The translations under genes and the position numbers were made by a program. 64,000 nucleotides of DNA from Luteolibacter sp. LG18. GTDB lineage: Bacteria > Verrucomicrobiota > Verrucomicrobiia > Verrucomicrobiales > Akkermansiaceae. A model generated the notes under the pieces. That model saw nothing but the letters and a program-made list of their open reading frames with translations, was not told the origin of the DNA and made no database searches. Shown piece by piece: positions 42,393-50,902 of this stretch (position 1 is the stretch's first letter; every line of letters starts with the position of its first letter). The stretch is from the NCBI RefSeq assembly GCF_036322585.1, contig NZ_AP024600.1, positions 4,402,001 through 4,466,000 on the forward strand, written 5' to 3'.

Positions 42393-43886
42393 CTACATCT
42401 CGTAACCGAACGCCTCGATGAACGGCTCGAGGTGGTGCATGTGGCGGGCGAGCCACGGTTCATAACGCTTCCACCGGCCGATCGAGCCGGAGTTGAACTC
42501 CTGCCCGGCGATCAAGTCCGGCGACCAGTCCAGACCGAGGAAGGTGGTGAGGCCGCGCACGGTCTGCTCCGGTTCCGCGATGAGGTCCTCATAGCGCACC
42601 CGGTGGGTCGGATGCGGCAGGATTTCCTCGAGATGCAGCCAGTGGCGCATCGTGTCCGCGTAAAAGCGGCAGGTTTCACCGAGATCGATCGCGGCCGCGC
42701 TGTCCGGGGCCATCGGCACCAGCGTGGTGTAGTAGGACATCACCGCATCGCGCGGATCACGCAGCGGCATCAGCACGCGGGACTCCGGGAACAGGCGCAG
42801 CGGCAACGGCAGGTCCGCGGTGTGGAAGGGCTCGCGGTCGAGCAAGACACGGCCTTGCAACGATTCGCCGAGCAGGGCTTCGGTGCAGCGGATGTAGCGC
42901 TCGCGGTCCGCCACCAGCAGGGCGGGGGAAAGGTTGTCCAGATTCGCGAAGGCATCGTCCATGGTCGCGGGCTGGTGGACCATCGGCCGGGTGAACTGGG
43001 AGAACAGGATGCCGGACTCGTCCGTGCCGAGGCAGCGCGGATGCTGGGTCAGGATGTGCTCCACCACCGTCGCCCCACTGCGCGGGAAACCACCCATCAG
43101 TGCCACCGGATGACGACGTGCGTCTTCAGGCAGGCTGCCGCGCCAGCGCATCCAGTCCTCGCGGGTAATGCGGCAGGTGAGTTCCCATTGGCGGCGGCGG
43201 ATACGCTTCGATTGATGGAGGACGGGCAGCGACCGCGGATACAGGCCGGTCTTCGCCTTGCTAAGCTCCCGCATCGCCGCCTCGGGCTCGCCCATGCGGT
43301 CGAAGATGGTGGCGAGTTCGTAGCGCAACCGCCAGTCCTCCGGGCCGGGATGTTGCTGGAGCTGGGTGACGAGGCGGATGCGCGCGGCATCGAGATCCCC
43401 GGCGTCCATGTCGAGGTGGGCGATCAGGCGCGCGGCTTGGGCATGGGTGGGATCCAACTCCAGGGCACGCAGGGCGATGTCACGGGCCTCCGCGCCGTGG
43501 TGGGCGCGTTCGTGGACGCTCGCGAGCATGCCGAGGAGGTTGGCATTGTCCGGGTGTTTCACGAGCGCGGCATCAAGCAAACGCGCGGCGCGGTCGAAGT
43601 GGCCGATCGAGAATTCGGATTGTGCGGCCAGCAGCAACGGCGCCGGGTCGTCCATCGGCAAACCGGCGAGACGTTCGTGCAAGCGGCCCGCGGCGGTGAA
43701 ATCGTAGGTGGCCCACAGCAGGGTGGCGAAGTCGGAGAGCAACGCGGGGTCGTTCGGGTTGGCCGCGAGCGCCGCCTGATAGAGCACCCTCGCGTGGTCG
43801 ACGTCGCCATCGGCGGTGGCTTGCTTCGCCCGCTTGTGGAGGTCCTGGTCCTGTGCGCCCGAAATCGCTGCCATTGCATTTAGCAT
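42393..43886 (-). CDS. TPR-containing sulfotransferase
   Basis: The 497-residue protein joins TPR repeats (about 5-210: ARVLYQAALAANPNDPALL, AARLLDAALVKHPDNANLLG, ARDIALRALELDPTHAQAAR) to a sulfotransferase domain (about 245-495). GGFPRSGATVVEHIL is the 5'-phosphosulfate loop and MPLRDPRDAVMSYY the 3'-phosphate motif of PAPS-dependent enzymes; HRVRYEDLIAEPEQTVRGLT and a later conserved region are also standard. It transfers sulfate from PAPS to an unknown acceptor. No signal peptide. ATG 43886 or 43874 are both possible; I used the first. Divergent from the XylR-HAD gene, with two direct repeats between. Confidence 0.87.
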   Translation of the reverse strand: MLNAMAAISGAQDQDLHKRAKQATADGDVDHARVLYQAALAANPNDPALLSDFATLLWATYDFTAAGRLHERLAGLPMDDPAPLLLAAQSEFSIGHFDRAARLLDAALVKHPDNANLLGMLASVHERAHHGAEARDIALRALELDPTHAQAARLIAHLDMDAGDLDAARIRLVTQLQQHPGPEDWRLRYELATIFDRMGEPEAAMRELSKAKTGLYPRSLPVLHQSKRIRRRQWELTCRITREDWMRWRGSLPEDARRHPVALMGGFPRSGATVVEHILTQHPRCLGTDESGILFSQFTRPMVHQPATMDDAFANLDNLSPALLVADRERYIRCTEALLGESLQGRVLLDREPFHTADLPLPLRLFPESRVLMPLRDPRDAVMSYYTTLVPMAPDSAAAIDLGETCRFYADTMRHWLHLEEILPHPTHRVRYEDLIAEPEQTVRGLTTFLGLDWSPDLIAGQEFNSGSIGRWKRYEPWLARHMHHLEPFIEAFGYEM

Positions 43887-43918
43887 GACATGGCGGAGAG
43901 TGGTTCGAAAAGGTGAAA

Positions 43919-43955
43919 TGTTAGATGGGGCTATGTTTTTTGTTAGATTGGGGCT
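43919..43955 (+). promoter_or_regulatory. Candidate operator: two direct repeats 22 bp apart
   Basis: TGTTAGATGGGGCT (43919-43932) recurs as TGTTAGATTGGGGCT (43941-43955), start-to-start distance 22 bp, or about two helical turns. AraC-family regulators such as XylR bind direct repeats of this spacing. The site is in the divergent control region of the sulfotransferase and the XylR-HAD gene. Confidence 0.55.
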
Positions 43956-44077
43956 TTGGCAACCAACGGGAACCGGCGACGAAACGGGCAAAACCGCCGG
44001 TTCGGGTGTCAATAACGTCGCGACGCGTTTTCGGATTCATCCCGGGGCACCGACGGGGCATGATCCGGCTTTGTCCG

Positions 44078-45979
44078 ATGAATCCCTCCCACCACGTACG
44101 CCGCAGCGTCGGCTTCCGCCATCCGGTGTGGTCGTCCTACGCGCCACAGATCCTCGCGGGGATCGTGGACTTCATGCGCGAGCACGAGCTGTGGCGGCTG
44201 GCCACGGAAAACGATCTCTACGGCGAGATGGAGGCGGTGAAGCTCGATCAGGATTGGCACGGTGACGGCCTGATCCTGTTCCGCGCCACGGAGGAGGAGC
44301 TGGCGGTGTTCCGTCAACGCGGCCAGGCGGTGGTGCTCACCAGCACCGAGGGCCCGGATCTGGGATTCCCGCGGGTGGTGACGGACAATGCGATGATCGG
44401 CGCGCGCGCGGCGGAGCATTTGATCGAGTGCTCGGTGCCGCGCTTCGCGTTCCTGGCGCGGGGCGAAACGTATTACCGCGAGGAACAGTTCGCTCCCGGT
44501 CACCGGCGCTATTCCCGCGAACGGCTTGGTGGCTTCCGCGCGAAGCTGGCTGAATACGGCCGCGAGCCGGTGGTGCACTATCTCAAGGGGCGGCCGTTGT
44601 GGAAGGCGCAGACCTGGCGGGAGATCGAGACGGAGGTGATGGCGTTCCTCGACACGCTGCCTTCACCGTGCGGACTCTTCGTGGCGGATGATCCGCTCGG
44701 GGCGGTCGCGCTACGGGCGGCGGACCGGCTGGGTCGACGGGTGCCGGGCGATCTGGCGGTGGTGGGTTTCGGCGATGACGCGGTGTGCTGCTACGCCACC
44801 TACCCGGCCCTGAGCAGCATTGCCTATCCCGGCCGCGAGGTCGGCAAGCGCGCGGCGGAGCTGCTGTGGCGGCAGATGAATGGCGAAACCGGGCTGACCG
44901 GGCGCACCGAAATCCCGGTAGGCAACGTCATCGCGCGCGAGTCCAGCGATACCCTCGCCATCGCCGATCCGGAAATCCGCGAGCTGGTGCGCCACATCCG
45001 GCTGACCGCGCCGCACGACCCGCTGCGGGTATCCGAACTGGCCGAACGCAGCCCGCTCTCCATGACCACGATCAAGGCCCGCTTCTCCACGCTGCTGGGC
45101 CATGGACCGAAGCAGGAAATCCAGCGGGTGCGCCTCCAGCACCTGCGCCACCTACTGGCCCACACCGACCTCAGCCTGGCCACCATCGCCCGCGACATGA
45201 ACTTCGTCTCCGCCCACGAACTGAGCCGCTTTTTCCTCTCCGAAACCGGACAGCGGCCCACCGAGTTCCGCGAGTCGCTGGAAAAGAGCGATGGAAACCG
45301 GGGCGGTGTGGGGATCCAGGCGGTGGTGTTCGACATGGATGGCACGCTGTTCGACACCGAGCCGCTTTACTACGAGGCCTATCGTAGAGGTGTGGCCTCC
45401 CAGGGCGGAGTCCTGGAAAAGGACGAGTATTTCCAACACCACGCGGGCACCACCAACGCCGCGATCGAGGAACGGTTCGCGGTTCGCTTCGGACCCGGGT
45501 TTTCCATCGAACGCTTCCGGGCCGATTGGCATGCCGCATGGAAATCCCTGGCCACGCCGAAGGCCCTGCGGGCGCTGCCGGGCATCCGGGAGGCGCTGGA
45601 GGTTCTGTCCGAAGCCGGGCTACCGCTTGCCATCGCCAGCGGCAGCGACCGGGTCGACATCGATCTCTGCCTGCAATCATCCGGGCTCGCGCCATGGTTC
45701 CGCTCGATCAGCTCGGGGGACGAGGTGGTCCAGGGCAAGCCCGCGCCCGACATCTATGAACTCGCGTGCCGACGCCTCGGGATCGAGCCCCGCCATTGTC
45801 TCGCCATCGAGGACACCGGCCACGGCGTGAATGCCGCGCTCGCCGCCGGGCTGCGGGTGATCAAGGTCGGAGAACCGCTGGACGAACCGCGTGCGGGACT
45901 GATCCACGCCGGGTCCCTGGACCGGATCGACCGCGCCGGATGGGCCGCTCTTCTCACCGGCGCGGGCTTCGGATCCTGA
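44078..45979 (+). CDS. XylR-type transcription regulator fused to a HAD phosphatase
   Basis: This 633-residue protein has three parts. Residues about 10-290 form a LacI/XylR-type sugar-binding domain (FRHPVWSSYAPQILAGIVDF, GLFVADDPLGAVALRAADRL, VPGDLAVVGFGDD). Residues about 304-400 form an AraC-type double helix-turn-helix (SMTTIKARFSTLLGHGPKQE, LATIARDMNFVSAHELSRFF). Residues about 415-630 form a beta-phosphoglucomutase-like HAD domain with FDMDGTLFDTEP (near 420), AIASGSDRVD, VVQGKPAPDIYE (near 549) and IEDTGHGVNAALAAG (near 576). All catalytic motifs are intact. There is no stop or ribosome-binding site at the junction, so it is a true fusion: the phosphatase probably acts on the sugar phosphate whose sugar the regulator senses. 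ATG 44078 starts the XylR-like domain. Confidence 0.88.
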   Translation: MNPSHHVRRSVGFRHPVWSSYAPQILAGIVDFMREHELWRLATENDLYGEMEAVKLDQDWHGDGLILFRATEEELAVFRQRGQAVVLTSTEGPDLGFPRVVTDNAMIGARAAEHLIECSVPRFAFLARGETYYREEQFAPGHRRYSRERLGGFRAKLAEYGREPVVHYLKGRPLWKAQTWREIETEVMAFLDTLPSPCGLFVADDPLGAVALRAADRLGRRVPGDLAVVGFGDDAVCCYATYPALSSIAYPGREVGKRAAELLWRQMNGETGLTGRTEIPVGNVIARESSDTLAIADPEIRELVRHIRLTAPHDPLRVSELAERSPLSMTTIKARFSTLLGHGPKQEIQRVRLQHLRHLLAHTDLSLATIARDMNFVSAHELSRFFLSETGQRPTEFRESLEKSDGNRGGVGIQAVVFDMDGTLFDTEPLYYEAYRRGVASQGGVLEKDEYFQHHAGTTNAAIEERFAVRFGPGFSIERFRADWHAAWKSLATPKALRALPGIREALEVLSEAGLPLAIASGSDRVDIDLCLQSSGLAPWFRSISSGDEVVQGKPAPDIYELACRRLGIEPRHCLAIEDTGHGVNAALAAGLRVIKVGEPLDEPRAGLIHAGSLDRIDRAGWAALLTGAGFGS

Positions 45980-45982
45980 CAC

Positions 45983-46016
45983 GAAAAAGGGTGACCCGCC
46001 GCGAGACAGGCCACCC
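45983..46016 (-). terminator. Rho-independent terminator after the DUF1080 gene
   Basis: AGGGTGACC pairs with GGCCACCCT (one mismatch) around a 12-nt loop; on the minus strand TTTTT follows. It lies 20 bp past the DUF1080 stop and just after the convergent XylR-HAD stop, so it may serve both. Confidence 0.75.
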
Positions 46017-46035
46017 TGGGTGAGAAAGGGAATGA

Positions 46036-46686
46036 TCAGAGTTCCTTGATGCGGATGTCACGCCAGCGAACGTGGGTGGCCTTGCCGGCGTGGACCTGGA
46101 ACGCGAAGAAGCCTTCGGGGATCGCCTCGGCGGCGGTGTCGGTGTAGTCCACGGTCTTCTCGCCGTTCAGCCAGATCTGGATGTGGTTGCCCTCGCAGAG
46201 CACGCGGATGCTGTTCCACTCACCGGCCTTGTAGCGCTTGGTGTTCGCGGCGGTGAAGGCGGCGGCCTCCTCCTTGTTCTCCTTGTTCGGGACGAGCCAG
46301 CCGCGCGGCATGGCCTCGCAGTAGAGACCGGCGGTCCAGCAGCGCGGGCTGGGGTCGTGCTCGCACTGGTAGCCGTAGACGCGGCCGTCTTCCTTGTCGG
46401 TCTTTTGGAGACCACGGATCATCACGCCGGAGTTACCCTCGGCGGTGTCGAACTTCATGTCGAAGCGCAGGTCGAAGTTCTTGTAGGTCTTCTCGGTGCG
46501 GAGGAACGTGTTGTTCTTCACGTTCTCGCCGATGCCGACCAGTTCGGGACCTTCGGCCTTGTATTCGCCGAGGCCGTTGACCCGTTTCCAACCGGAGAGG
46601 TCCTTGCCGTTGTAGAGAGCCGTGAAGCCTGGCTCGATGGCCGCCACTGGCAGCACCAGCGCGAGGAGGGGTAGAAGGAATTTCAT
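46036..46686 (-). CDS. DUF1080 (3-keto-disaccharide hydrolase-like) secreted protein
   Basis: The 216-residue protein has a signal peptide (MKFLLPLLALVLPVAA) and a single DUF1080 jelly-roll domain: GFTALYNGKDLSGWK, NTFLRTEKTYKNFDLRFDMK, EGNSGVMIRGLQ, WNSIRVLCEGNHIQIWLNG and EGFFAFQVHAGKATHVRWRD, ending in IRIKEL. The family includes 3-keto-disaccharide hydrolases and is strongly expanded in Planctomycetes and Verrucomicrobia. The product should act outside the membrane on a glycoside; the substrate is unknown. The length is normal for the single-domain form. Confidence 0.92.
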   Translation of the reverse strand: MKFLLPLLALVLPVAAIEPGFTALYNGKDLSGWKRVNGLGEYKAEGPELVGIGENVKNNTFLRTEKTYKNFDLRFDMKFDTAEGNSGVMIRGLQKTDKEDGRVYGYQCEHDPSPRCWTAGLYCEAMPRGWLVPNKENKEEAAAFTAANTKRYKAGEWNSIRVLCEGNHIQIWLNGEKTVDYTDTAAEAIPEGFFAFQVHAGKATHVRWRDIRIKEL

Positions 46687-46793
46687 AGCGATGAGATAGC
46701 CGATGGTCGGATACTATACCGCAGGTGGCGAGCTGAAGTTGCACGCCACTTGTAAATTTCTTTGGAAATTGGGAAAAGCCTTTTCAGCTCCGC

Positions 46794-47285
46794 TTACAGG
46801 CCGGTCTTTCGGTCGGAAGACTCCTTGTCGATGATTTTGCCATCCTCGGCACCGGTGACGGAGTAATCGTTGAGCGCCTTGTAGCTGAAGGTGAGCTCGG
46901 TTCCTGCTTCAACCGCTTTGGTGAAATGACCATCGTTGGGATGGGTGTGGTAGGCGTTCACGATCAGTTTTTTCGGGCCAGCCTTGGCCGTGACCTGGAC
47001 TTCCTTCCACCCCTTGCCGCTGGCGATTACCCGGGCGGTGATATGCTTGAATGGTCTCGCCCATTTCTGGACATAATCTTGATCTGCTTTGGAGAGCTTC
47101 GAGCACTCCAGCCAAATGGTCTTTCCGTCCTTGATGGAAAGCTGGACCGAAGAACTGTCCAACTTCTTGTCGAGGATCTTGGCGGTGATTTCGCGATCGC
47201 CTGCCACTTCCTTCCATTGACGGAAGTCTTCGGCAACGGCGGGCAGGGAGGTCAGGAACAGCAGAATGAGAAATCGGGGGATCAT
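46794..47285 (-). CDS. Secreted SHD1-domain-like small protein
   Basis: The 163-residue product has a signal peptide (MIPRFLILLFLTSLPAVA) and an SHD1-like segment: FRQWKEVAGDREITAKILD and IWLECSKLSKADQDYVQKW, a pattern common in secreted Planctomycete and Verrucomicrobial proteins. The second half (ARVIASGKGWKEVQVTAKAG, TELTFSYKALND) is beta-rich and unassigned. I used ATG 47285, which starts the signal; a start at 47351 would hide it. The role is unknown. No overlap with neighbours. Confidence 0.75.
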   Translation of the reverse strand: MIPRFLILLFLTSLPAVAEDFRQWKEVAGDREITAKILDKKLDSSSVQLSIKDGKTIWLECSKLSKADQDYVQKWARPFKHITARVIASGKGWKEVQVTAKAGPKKLIVNAYHTHPNDGHFTKAVEAGTELTFSYKALNDYSVTGAEDGKIIDKESSDRKTGL

Positions 47286-47377
47286 GACGGGAGGTATCCC
47301 ATCATGATCAGATAATCTGCTCCGAGTCAATATGAGCGAGGCTGAATGCAAATCATTCTCGCCATCAAATCACATCA

Positions 47378-48508
47378 CTAGACAGGTAACAGTGACCGCA
47401 ATTTTTCGATGCTGGATGATTCATGCGCCGCGGAGACGCTCACCCGCAATCTCGCCGAACCGCGCGGCACCGTGGGATAACGGATCGCGGGCACCATGAA
47501 ACCTTCCGCCTCTAAACGCCGCGAGCCCTCAAGGGCGGCTTCGTTCGTGCCGAGCACCACCGGCAGGATCGCCGAGCTGGCATCCGCTGACAACAGCCGC
47601 ACATTCTCCTTCAGACGTTCCCGTAACTGGCTGCCATCCTCCGATTGGATCAGCCGCAGCGATTCGCGGGTCGCGTGGGCCAGGGCGGGTGGGGGAGCGG
47701 TGGAATAGATGAAGGCGCGGGCGCGGTTCACCAGCAGGTCGATCCACACCCGCGAGGCAGCGACATAGCCTCCGGACAAACCGGCGGCCTTGCTGAATGT
47801 GCCCATCTGGAAAGCCACCCGGTGTTGGCACCCAAGGGCCTCCGCCAGGCCCATGCCGCGATCCCCGAGCACGCCGAAGGCATGCGCCTCATCGAGCCAC
47901 AGCAGGGCATCGTGCTCCTCCACCGCGTCGAGTAGCTCAAGCAGCGGGCACAGGTCGCCATCCATGCTGAAAACGGATTCCGTGACCACCAGGATGCGCC
48001 CGGAGGCATCCTTCGCGCGGAGCGTCCCGAGCAGTTTCCGCAGCTTCGCGGTGTCGTTGTGCGGAAACACCCGCAGGGTCGCGCCGGACAGCTTCGCGGC
48101 ATCGATCAGCGAGGCGTGGCACAGCTTGTCCAGCACCACGGTATCGCCCGCACCGACGATGGCGGGCAGGCAACCGATGGCGGTGGCGAAGCCGGAGGAA
48201 AACACCAGAGCGGCCCCGGTGCCCTTGGCGGCGGCGAGATCCTCCTCCAGCGCGGCGTGCGGCGGGAGGGTGCCCGACACCAACCGCGCGGCGGCCGCAC
48301 CGGCACCGTAGCGTTTGACTCCCTCGATGAAGGCCTCCGCCAGTGCCTGGTGGCAAGCGAGCCCGAGGTAATCGTTCGAGGCGAAATTGTGCAGTTCGCG
48401 CCCGTCACGGGTCACCACCGGACCGGCGGGCGACTGGAGCGGACGCAGGACACGCCGCAGCCCGGCCGCGGCCAGGCTTTCGAGTTCAGCGGCGGGATCG
48501 GCAGCCAT
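47378..48508 (-). CDS. bioF: 8-amino-7-oxononanoate synthase (BioF-like)
   Basis: BioF condenses pimeloyl-ACP/CoA with L-alanine in biotin synthesis and uses PLP. The 376-residue enzyme has FASNDYLGLA, GAGAAAARLVSGTLPPHAAL, FSSGFATAIG, DKLCHASLIDAAKLSG, ESVFSMDGDLCPL, LDEAHAFGVLGDRG and the PLP-lysine in MGTFSKAAGLSGGY (near 236). Close relatives in the alpha-oxoamine synthase family (KBL, HemA, SPT) can look similar, but SGTLPPH and size fit BioF. No other biotin gene is visible here. Starts 8 bp after the D,D-carboxypeptidase stop, so the two are likely in one operon. Confidence 0.9.
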   Translation of the reverse strand: MAADPAAELESLAAAGLRRVLRPLQSPAGPVVTRDGRELHNFASNDYLGLACHQALAEAFIEGVKRYGAGAAAARLVSGTLPPHAALEEDLAAAKGTGAALVFSSGFATAIGCLPAIVGAGDTVVLDKLCHASLIDAAKLSGATLRVFPHNDTAKLRKLLGTLRAKDASGRILVVTESVFSMDGDLCPLLELLDAVEEHDALLWLDEAHAFGVLGDRGMGLAEALGCQHRVAFQMGTFSKAAGLSGGYVAASRVWIDLLVNRARAFIYSTAPPPALAHATRESLRLIQSEDGSQLRERLKENVRLLSADASSAILPVVLGTNEAALEGSRRLEAEGFMVPAIRYPTVPRGSARLRVSVSAAHESSSIEKLRSLLPV

Positions 48509-48516
48509 CGGCCGGA

Positions 48517-49416
48517 TCAGTGCTCCAGCGACCAGCGCAGGAGCTTCTCGGAATCCTTCCAGATGTTCGGCGTGTTCGACTTCAGGACGACCACGATGGT
48601 GGAGCGGCCGTTGAGCGACCCGGTGCAGACCAGGCAGCGGCCGGCCGCATCGGTGGTGCCGGTCTTCATGCCGTTGCAGTAGGGCACGCTCTTGAGCACG
48701 CGGTTGGTGTTCTCGAGCAGCTTGGTGTGGCCGTCCGCGAACTGGAAGTCGTAGGCCTTGGTGGCCACGAACGAGCGCAGCAGCGGGCTGCGGTAGGCAT
48801 AGCGCGCGGCGATCGCCATGTCGCGGGCTGTCGAGTATTGGGCGGCGTTCGGGAGGCCGTTCGGGTTGAGGAAATGGGAGTTCCGCATGCCCAGAGAGGC
48901 GGCCTTCTGGTTCATCAGGTCCGAGAAACCCTCCTGGCTGCCGCCCACGTCACGGGCCAGCGCGCGGGCCACGTCGTTGCAGCTCTTCACCATCAGGGAT
49001 TTCAGCAGGTTGCGGCGGGTGTAGGTATCGCCGGCCTTGAGATCGAGGCGGGTCGGTTCGCAGGCGGTGTCCGACTTGTCAATGGTCACCGGGCTGTCGA
49101 TGTTGCCGCCATCGATCACGCAGAGCGCGGTGATGATCTTCTGGGTGCTGGCCACCTGGCGCCGCACGTCGGCGTTCTTCGCGTAGAGCACGCGACCGCT
49201 GTCGGCATCCACCACGATCGCGCTTTCCGCGGCGATCGCCGGCGGGGCGGACGGGGGAATCGTGCCGAAACGGACCGGCGAAGCGGCCACCGGAGCCTGC
49301 GGGCCATTGTAGTTTCCGGAGGAAACCGGGCGGGGCGGCGGATTGACGGCGCAGGCCGTCGAAAGAGCGGCGGAAAGGAAAATCGCGGCGAAGCGGGCGA
49401 TATGCGGACGCGGCAT
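48517..49416 (-). CDS. D-alanyl-D-alanine carboxypeptidase (S11 family)
   Basis: The 299-residue enzyme trims the terminal D-Ala from peptidoglycan pentapeptides. The active site has the three family motifs: STQKI (SxxK), SCN (SxN, in LMVKSCNDVARALA) and KTGTT, plus VVDADSGRVLYAKNAD and MRNSHFLNPNGL. The N-terminus (MPRPHIARFAAIFLSAALSTAC) resembles a lipoprotein signal with Cys22. The C-terminal beta domain of larger PBP5-type enzymes is absent, so it is a short form. Start ATG 49416 was chosen from the signal; 49458 is in frame but cytoplasmic in character. bioF follows by 8 bp. Confidence 0.9.
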   Translation of the reverse strand: MPRPHIARFAAIFLSAALSTACAVNPPPRPVSSGNYNGPQAPVAASPVRFGTIPPSAPPAIAAESAIVVDADSGRVLYAKNADVRRQVASTQKIITALCVIDGGNIDSPVTIDKSDTACEPTRLDLKAGDTYTRRNLLKSLMVKSCNDVARALARDVGGSQEGFSDLMNQKAASLGMRNSHFLNPNGLPNAAQYSTARDMAIAARYAYRSPLLRSFVATKAYDFQFADGHTKLLENTNRVLKSVPYCNGMKTGTTDAAGRCLVCTGSLNGRSTIVVVLKSNTPNIWKDSEKLLRWSLEH

Positions 49417-49501
49417 GCGGGGGATGTGCACAATACCGGCCACCGCTTCAAGGTTCAATCGGCGGACTCTTTCCGCTTGCCGAATGATTTTTGCCGTGGT
49501 T

Positions 49502-49515
49502 TGTTCCGTTGAACA
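49502..49515. promoter_or_regulatory. LexA (SOS) box, TGTTC-N4-GAACA
   Basis: TGTTCCGTTGAACA is an exact match to the palindromic LexA motif reported for Verrucomicrobia. It lies 14 bp upstream of the chosen lexA start, as expected for self-repression. Confidence 0.88.
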
Positions 49516-49529
49516 CTGTTCACAACGCC

Positions 49530-50144
49530 ATGTCGCAGGGACTTACCTCACGCCAAAAGGAGATCGTCGAGTATCTGAAGGAGAGACAGCGCAGCACCGG
49601 CTTCATGCCGTCGACCCGCGAGATCCAGCACTACTTTGGATTCGCCAGCCAGACGGCCGCGATGAGCCACCTCCGCGCCCTGGAGAAAAAGGGCGTGATC
49701 CAGCGCCTCGCCGGCAAGGCCCGCGCCGTGGTGTTTCCGGAGGATCTCGACCGCGAGGAGATCGTGGACATCCCGATCTACGGGGAAATCGCCGCGGGTA
49801 TGTCCCAGGACGCCGAACCGGAGCGCCGGGGCTGCCTGTCGATCGACATCACCTCCCTCGGCATCCCGCGCAATGCCCGCACTTTCGCCCTCAAGGTCCG
49901 CGGGGATTCGATGATCGACGCGCACATCTGCAGTGGGGACACCGTGATCCTGGAATTCCGCGAACCGCGGAACAACGACATCGTCGCCGCGCTGATCGAC
50001 GGCGAAACCACGCTGAAGCGCTACATCACCGACAAGGGCCGTCCGTTCCTGCGCGCGGAGAACATCGATTTCCCGGACCTGATTCCGGCTCGCGAGCTCA
50101 TCATCCAGGGCGTGCTCGTCGCCCTGCTGCGCCAGGCGGCGTAA
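49530..50144 (+). CDS. lexA: LexA SOS repressor
   Basis: LexA represses DNA-repair genes and cuts itself when RecA is active. The 204-residue protein has an N-terminal winged helix-turn-helix (about 1-65: LTSRQKEIVEYLKER, GFMPSTREIQHYFGF, SQTAAMSHLRALEKKG) and a C-terminal S24 protease domain. The cleavage site is Ala89-Gly90 in YGEIAAGMS; the Ser127 nucleophile is in VRGDSMIDAHI and the Lys163 base in GETTLKRY. ATG 49530 gives the normal MSQGLTSRQKE start; a start at 49491 would lie before the LexA box. The box directly upstream indicates autoregulation. Confidence 0.97.
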   Translation: MSQGLTSRQKEIVEYLKERQRSTGFMPSTREIQHYFGFASQTAAMSHLRALEKKGVIQRLAGKARAVVFPEDLDREEIVDIPIYGEIAAGMSQDAEPERRGCLSIDITSLGIPRNARTFALKVRGDSMIDAHICSGDTVILEFREPRNNDIVAALIDGETTLKRYITDKGRPFLRAENIDFPDLIPARELIIQGVLVALLRQAA

Positions 50145-50153
50145 AGGCAGGGT

Positions 50154-50176
50154 GGCGGCGGTTGGAAACCGCCGCC
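50154..50176. terminator. Strong hairpin in the lexA/NlpC convergent gap (family D-like)
   Basis: GGCGGCGGTT (50154-50163) pairs perfectly with AACCGCCGCC (50167-50176) around GGA. No T run follows, so rho-independent termination is uncertain. The TTGGAAA core is the one found in family D hairpins at 55579-55597 and 62874-62892. Confidence 0.65.
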
Positions 50177-50198
50177 GCGGTTTGAAAAACCTTCGCTC

Positions 50199-50888
50199 TC
50201 AATCCACCATCCCGCGGTAGCGCCAGGGCGCGTAGCCGTTGGTGACGAGCTTGTCCTTCCGCATCGCGGCGGCATTGACGCGCCAGACGGGATACGGGCC
50301 GGCCTCGTAGGCGAGGATCATGGTGCCCGGCTCCTGCCAGCCGGCGAAGAGGATGACATGGCGGTAATTGAGAAGGATGTCACCGGGCTTCAGTTCCTCC
50401 CAGGAATCCAGCTTTCGGCAGATGTAAGGCAGCTCCTTGGTGGAAAAAGGGCGGGGGAGATTCCAACAGCGGGAGACGAGTCCGGAGCAATCGATGCCAG
50501 CGGCCTGTCGGCTCACCGCGTGATCGCCCTTCTTCTGTTTCTCGTCGGTGGAAATGTCTCCGGCGTAGTGGCCTTTCGCGAGCGCGGCCTTGAACGATTC
50601 AGGGGTATCGAAGCCGCCCCACTTGTAGGGCATGCCGGTGGCGGGTTCGCCGGGTTTCCACCAGCCGTTCTTGAGCCCGGCCTTGGCGAGATCGACATCC
50701 GGGGTGTGCACCGTGATGCCTTTCTTGTCCGGGCCGTGGTAGGCCTGCGCGGCCTGCGGGGTCCAGGAAACGGTGGAGTAGCGCCAGGCGGTGTCGATCG
50801 CTTCCTTGCGGGTGGCGATGCCGGAGGAGCAGGAGGACAGCAGGGCCGCGGGAATCAGCAGCGCGGCGGCGAGGGAAATGCGGGTCAT
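50199..50888 (-). CDS. NlpC/P60-like lipoprotein (putative cell-wall hydrolase)
   Basis: The 229-residue protein has a lipoprotein signal with Cys20 (LLIPAALLSSC). The later part resembles an NlpC/P60 or CHAP-type cysteine peptidase: GIDCSGLVSRCW gives the catalytic Cys, and LKPGDILLNYRHVILFAGW the His. The middle contains KWGGFDTPESFKAALAKG. Such enzymes cut peptide bonds in peptidoglycan. The third catalytic residue is not obvious, and the domain is longer than in the simplest members. It starts 14 bp after the stop of the phosphatase gene upstream, so the two probably share an mRNA. Confidence 0.83.
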   Translation of the reverse strand: MTRISLAAALLIPAALLSSCSSGIATRKEAIDTAWRYSTVSWTPQAAQAYHGPDKKGITVHTPDVDLAKAGLKNGWWKPGEPATGMPYKWGGFDTPESFKAALAKGHYAGDISTDEKQKKGDHAVSRQAAGIDCSGLVSRCWNLPRPFSTKELPYICRKLDSWEELKPGDILLNYRHVILFAGWQEPGTMILAYEAGPYPVWRVNAAAMRKDKLVTNGYAPWRYRGMVD

Positions 50889-50902
50889 GTGGCGTCTAAC
50901 GG

